From: Orychophragmus violaceus
Lineage: Eukaryota > Streptophyta > Magnoliopsida > Brassicales > Brassicaceae
DNA length: 64,000 nt
Reading direction: 5' to 3'
Assembly (NCBI GenBank): GCA_030180135.1
Contig: CM058238.1
Coordinates: 3,668,461 to 3,732,460, forward strand
Position 1 is the stretch's first letter, and the number at the start of each line of letters is the position of its first letter. The notes under the pieces are model-generated. The model was given only the letters and a program-made list of their open reading frames with translations, was not told the origin of the DNA and did no database searches. Shown here piece after piece: positions 59,788-64,000 of this stretch. Both the position numbers and the translations under genes were made by a program.

Positions 59788-61195
59788 GGCGAGATAGAGA
59801 TGCACACTAAAGTATTATTTATTTCTCTAAATATGTCAATATATTTTTTCTCTTTTTGTTCAACGTTATTTAAAGACAAATGTCTATATATTAATTTCAC
59901 AAATGATGGGATTATGACAAGTGTAAAATGATTTAATCTTGTGTGTTGATAAGATCACTTAGAATGGAAACATTAAATTAGAAATGAATATAATCTTATT
60001 TGACTAGAATTTAAGGTAATAATTAAATGATAAATGTGCAAATTAAAGTTTATTAAAATAGGAAAATAATTTATTAGATTTCTTTCTTCTTTTTTTGGTC
60101 AATTATTAGATTTCTTTCTTAAAATACAAATTGAATGGCAATGAAGTTTATAAATTATTTATAGATGAGATGGACACTAAAGTATTATTTAATGCTCCAA
60201 ATATGTCAATATATGTATCTCTTTTTCTTTTTCCATGTTCAACCTGATTTAAAGACAAATGTCTATGTATTAATTTTACAATTGATGGGAGTATGACAAT
60301 TGTCCTCAAAGACAGTTTATTCGTTTAAAAGATTACTTAGAATGGGAACAATTAATAAGAAAGGAATATACTCTTATTTTACTAGAATTTAAGGTAGTAA
60401 ATCGATGATAAATGTTCAAATTAAAGTTAATTAAAATAGAAAATATTTTACTATATTTCTTACTTAAAATACAAATTGAATGGCAATGAAGTTTATAAAT
60501 TATTTATAGATGAGATGGACACTAAAGTATTATTTAATTCTCCAAACATATCAATATATGTTTCTCTTTTTCTTTTTCCATGTTCAACCTGATTTAAAGA
60601 CAAATGTCTATATATTAATTTTACAATTGATGGGATTATGGCAATTGTCTTCAAAGATATTTTATTCTTTTAAAAGATTACTTAGAATGGGAACAATTAA
60701 TAAGAAAGAAATATACTCTTATTTGACTAGAATTTAAGGTAGTAAATCAATGATAAATATTCAAATTAAAGTTAATTAAAATAGAAAATATTTTATTAGA
60801 TTTCTTTCTTAAAATATAAATTGAATGGCAATGAAGTTTACAAATTATTTATAGATGAGGTGGACACTAAAATATTATTTAATTCTCCAAATATGTCAAT
60901 ATATGTTTCTCTTTTTCCTTTTCCATGTTCAACCTGATTTAAAGACAAATGTCTATATATTAATTTTACAATTGATGGGATTATGACAATTGTCGTCAAA
61001 GACATTTTATTCTTTTAAAAGATTACTTAGAATGAGAAGTGAGAACAATTAATAAGAAGGAAATATACTCTTATTTGACTAGAATTTAAGGTAGTAAATC
61101 AATGATAAATGTTAAAATTAAAGTTAATTAAAATAGAAAATATTTTATTTGATTTCTTTCTTAAAATACAAATTGAATGGCAATGAATTTTATAA
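59788..61195. repeat. Four-copy 345-bp tandem array upstream of MIPS
   Basis: CACTAAAGTATTATTTA, or a near copy, recurs at 59805, 60175, 60520 and 60865, a spacing of 370, 345 and 345 bp. Conserved blocks such as TTTAAAGACAAATGTCTATA and AATTGAATGGCAATGAAGTT appear in each unit. The first unit is longer because of the micro-insertion at 60071-60120. Units 2-4 carry CTATAAATAATTTATAAA (minus strand) at the edge corresponding to the MIPS TATA box. Confidence 0.9.
60071..60120 (-). mobile_element. Tail-only micro-insertion in tandem unit 1
   Basis: TTATTAGATTTCTTTCTT (18 bp, perfect) at 60071-60088 and 60103-60120 flanks the 14-bp insert CTTTTTTTGGTCAA. On the minus strand it reads TTGACC plus A run, the same end as retroposon D and the insert at 40388. 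Units 2-4 have the empty site. Confidence 0.75.
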
Positions 61196-61199
61196 ATTA

Positions 61200-63830
61200 T
61201 TATTATTATTATTTATTTTTTAAATTATTTTGAAAGTTCATGATCTTACGCATATAATCTTTCTGAGGTTGAAAGATAACATTTGAAAACTCTTATTTAA
61301 AGAATAACTATTTGTATAAGAAGTGTTTTGAACCCAGAACACAAAAGAACTTACTCCTTTATAATACTATTAGGCTATCAATACCTATAAATTTATAAAT
61401 TATAAATGATAGATTTTAAAATATTGTGTGAATGACGAAAAGATATATCTTATATAGATTTTTTTTTTTAACATAAGGATTTTCATCTTATATAGAATTC
61501 TTAATCGTTAGTGTATGATAGTTTTATAATTAAGGATTATTAATACGTTTTTTGTGTCATTAGTTTTTCCGTCGTCACGTAAAAAATAACAATGTGTTAA
61601 ATATTATAATAAGTAAACGATACAGATAAATATTATATATAGTAAGAACAATGTGTTAAATATTATATGTAAATGATACAGTTAAATATTATATATAGTA
61701 AGTAAGCAATAAAGTTATATGAAATGAGATATGAAATGATTGATAATTTGCAGAAGACATATATTTTTTGAATATTTATTGTAGAACTATTTTTATTTAT
61801 GCATACAAAAAAACGATTTCATAAAATATTTGATTAAAAAAATTCTCGAATGAGTAGAATATTTTAGAAATAAAAACTAAACCAATATTGTCTACCGTGT
61901 TATTTTAAAATAAAAAAATAAAAGTAAAGCAAACATTCATCCAAATGTACTTTATGATTTACTCGGTTTTTCTGCTTCTTATTTGTTTTTTTTTCCTATT
62001 TGCTTCATTCCTCTTTATTTACGTCGTTTCCTTTTGAGTTTTTTTCTAGTTAATTTTTCCACATGTTGTTTTTATTACAAAAATTATTTTATAATATAAT
62101 ATATTTATTAAAATATAATAGATCTTTCTATATCTTGTTCTTTTTAATTATTATATTGGTATCATGTTTTACAATATAAAACCAATAAAAATAAATATTC
62201 ATGATGTGATATTTAAAAATATTCAAAGATAAAATTATAACGTAAATAAAAATAACAATGTGTTTTAATAACACGATCAAATATATGTTTTATTATTTTT
62301 CATGCTGTCTCGAAATAAACGAATACATATTTATTAAAAATTATTTATCGGAAAAGCTTAATAATCAATATCTTAAATTAAATTAATTATATTTGGTAGA
62401 TACCCGCACTACACCGCAGATTTATTGTAAATATTCCTTTTAAAAATGTGTATAACCGTTATCTTTCAAAATAAAAGAATGTTATTGTTTCTCTTTCAAG
62501 TTTTGTAATATGTCATTTTAAATTTTAAAATCTTCTCATATATATTATGTTATATTTTTATATTTATTATAAAAAATTGATTTATCCCATCCAAATTTAT
62601 TCTTTTATTGATGTTCTTAATTATTTTTTATTACATTCTTATACTTATTACCATTTCCAAAATTTCATCGGACCAATGAATCATTTTTTGTCTTCATGAC
62701 TAATTGAGGATTTTAGTTATTGTCATTGTTGCTTATCTCAATTTCTTTGATTTTCAAAACAAAATCAAAATGTCATAAAATTGATTAGGACTTTGCGAAA
62801 TTCATTATTGAACCAAAACTTCTAAATTTGAACTGAATTTTACAAACTTAAACCAAACTACTGAATTATAAAATAACCCAAATAGAATAAAATATATACA
62901 TTAAATTAATATATCTTGAACTAAACCGAACTATATAAAAATATTGGTCATGATTAATTTAAAACTAATATTTTAATTATAAATATAGAAATTATATTTA
63001 GATTCTGTAATATGAATTATCTTAGTAAATTATATGTTTTATTATTATTTTGTTAAAATCCAAAATAAAATATAATTTGATCTCAAATGAAGTTTAATTT
63101 TTAGAACTCGAAAAACTTTAAACCCAAACAATGCAAACGAAATGAAAAAATTATTTTCATTATGAATGCGATATATTATATAAATCCGAAAAGCATCCTG
63201 ATCCGAATTTGTTGAACGCAGACCAAACCAAAATTATAAATAAGAAAGAATCGACATTTACATAATAAATTAACCAATTTCGAATTGAACAAAATTAAAC
63301 TATGTAAAAATAGAACTAAATTTATCAAAATTTATATAGGATGTATAGTCTTTCGAGGTTAGTTAATTTAAAATCCCTCTGTATTTGATTTGCCTATAAT
63401 CTTGGTAAATCTGAAGTTTAATATACTTAGTTATATGGTTTAAACCAACAAAGCAAACCACTCTTCGGACAACATTTTTGCAAAGTTTTGGCTCTTGCTC
63501 CTCTTTCCATAAATGGAATTGATGCCTACTCAAGGTTATTTGGTATCATAAATTTTTCAAATCCTTAAAAAATATCAGTGAAAACATTGTCTGACAACAA
63601 ATAAACTTATATGTAAAATTAAAGTAGTGAGGGTATACGATAAGGTTGGAGGATAATTTAGAAACTTATGTGTAAAATTAAAATGTTTTGATCGGTTTTT
63701 TAGTTTTTTTCATTAATTGACATGTCATTCACACACAAGATTATAAAAATCTGATGTGGATAAATTTTATATTCTAATTGGTTTTCATAGTTTTTTCATT
63801 AATTGAGTTATTAACCTCTCACTAGATTTT
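61200..63830. other. AT-rich intergenic region
   Basis: No gene recognised. ATT triplets at 61196-61215 and small local duplications such as GTGTTAAATATTATA near 61592 and 61653 are present. Otherwise it is featureless, very AT-rich DNA. Confidence 0.5.
61447..61496 (-). mobile_element. Possible tail-only micro-insertion
   Basis: ATCTTATATAGA (12 bp) at 61447-61458 and 61485-61496 flanks a 26-bp insert of T11 and AACATAAGGATTTTC. On the minus strand it ends in CTTATGTT plus poly(A), similar to the GTTAAAAAAAAA end of the retrocopy at 28647. Confidence 0.45.
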
Positions 63831-63831
63831 G

Positions 63832-64000
63832 ACCCGCGCTTCATTAGCGCGGGTTATGTTTTCTATCACGTATTCTAGTAGACAGGTTTTGTTTTTAATA
63901 GTATAGATAATTAAATTTGGTTCATCTATTTTTTGACCCGTTTAATAATGATCTAAATATAAAGTTTTTTACGTTTATTTTATAAATCAAAATGTAACTA
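63832..64000 (-). mobile_element. Helitron 3' terminus, element continues beyond the window
   Basis: On the minus strand the hairpin CCCGCGCTAATGAAGCGCGG is followed by GTCAAAATCTAG ending at 63832 and then T. This is a canonical Helitron 3' end; the body extends past 64000. Confidence 0.65.

Overview
The window is plant nuclear DNA: intron-containing genes with GT-AG (one GC-AG) introns, AT-rich spacers and many transposons. Gene content and order identify it as a Brassicaceae chromosome segment collinear with the Arabidopsis thaliana chromosome 5 block At5g10090-At5g10170, the FLOWERING LOCUS C (FLC) neighbourhood. The species cannot be fixed from the sequence alone; it is a relative of Arabidopsis with a single FLC copy here. 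All gene models below were built by hand from splice signals and reading-frame continuity.

Layout: (1) 101-1005 (-) first exon of a TTL-like TPR protein, cut by the window edge; (2) 5334/5459-7745 (+) trehalose-6-phosphate phosphatase; (3) 8-16 kb, transposon-rich spacer with SINEs, a CACTA fragment, MITEs and a large foldback element; (4) 16155-17328 (-) conserved plant protein of unknown function; (5) 17.8-26.9 kb, a nested transposon block: a poly(A) retroposon split by a CACTA element that carries a PPR gene fragment, a second retroposon, MITEs and a tandem Helitron; (6) 26988-28358 (+) EIN3-like factor; (7) 29359-30201 (-) pollen Ole e 1-like secreted protein; (8) 31540-36083 (-) the seven-exon FLC gene; (9) 36.4-49.9 kb, an expanded FLC-UFC spacer made of a MITE, two retroposons, a complete 6.7-kb Helitron encoding an RPA70-like protein, a second MITE and a hAT-like element; (10) 50392-51784 (-) UFC/SOSEKI; (11) 54924-56341 (+) plastid 3-hydroxyacyl-ACP dehydratase; (12) 56824-59703 (-) myo-inositol-1-phosphate synthase, whose promoter is a four-copy 345-bp tandem array; (13) 61.2-64 kb, AT-rich spacer ending in another Helitron terminus.

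Functionally these are independent genes, not an operon. FLC represses flowering. The other genes act in sugar signalling (TPP), inositol synthesis (MIPS), fatty-acid synthesis (FabZ), a transcription-factor family related to ethylene signalling (EIL) and polar cell organisation (SOSEKI). The most unusual observations are a recurring class of very short poly(A)-tail-only insertions flanked by 12-19 bp target duplications, a head-to-tail Helitron junction, a gene-capturing CACTA element inside a retroposon, the tandemly repeated MIPS promoter, and the transposon load just upstream of FLC. The two RY motifs that nucleate Polycomb silencing are conserved in FLC intron 1.
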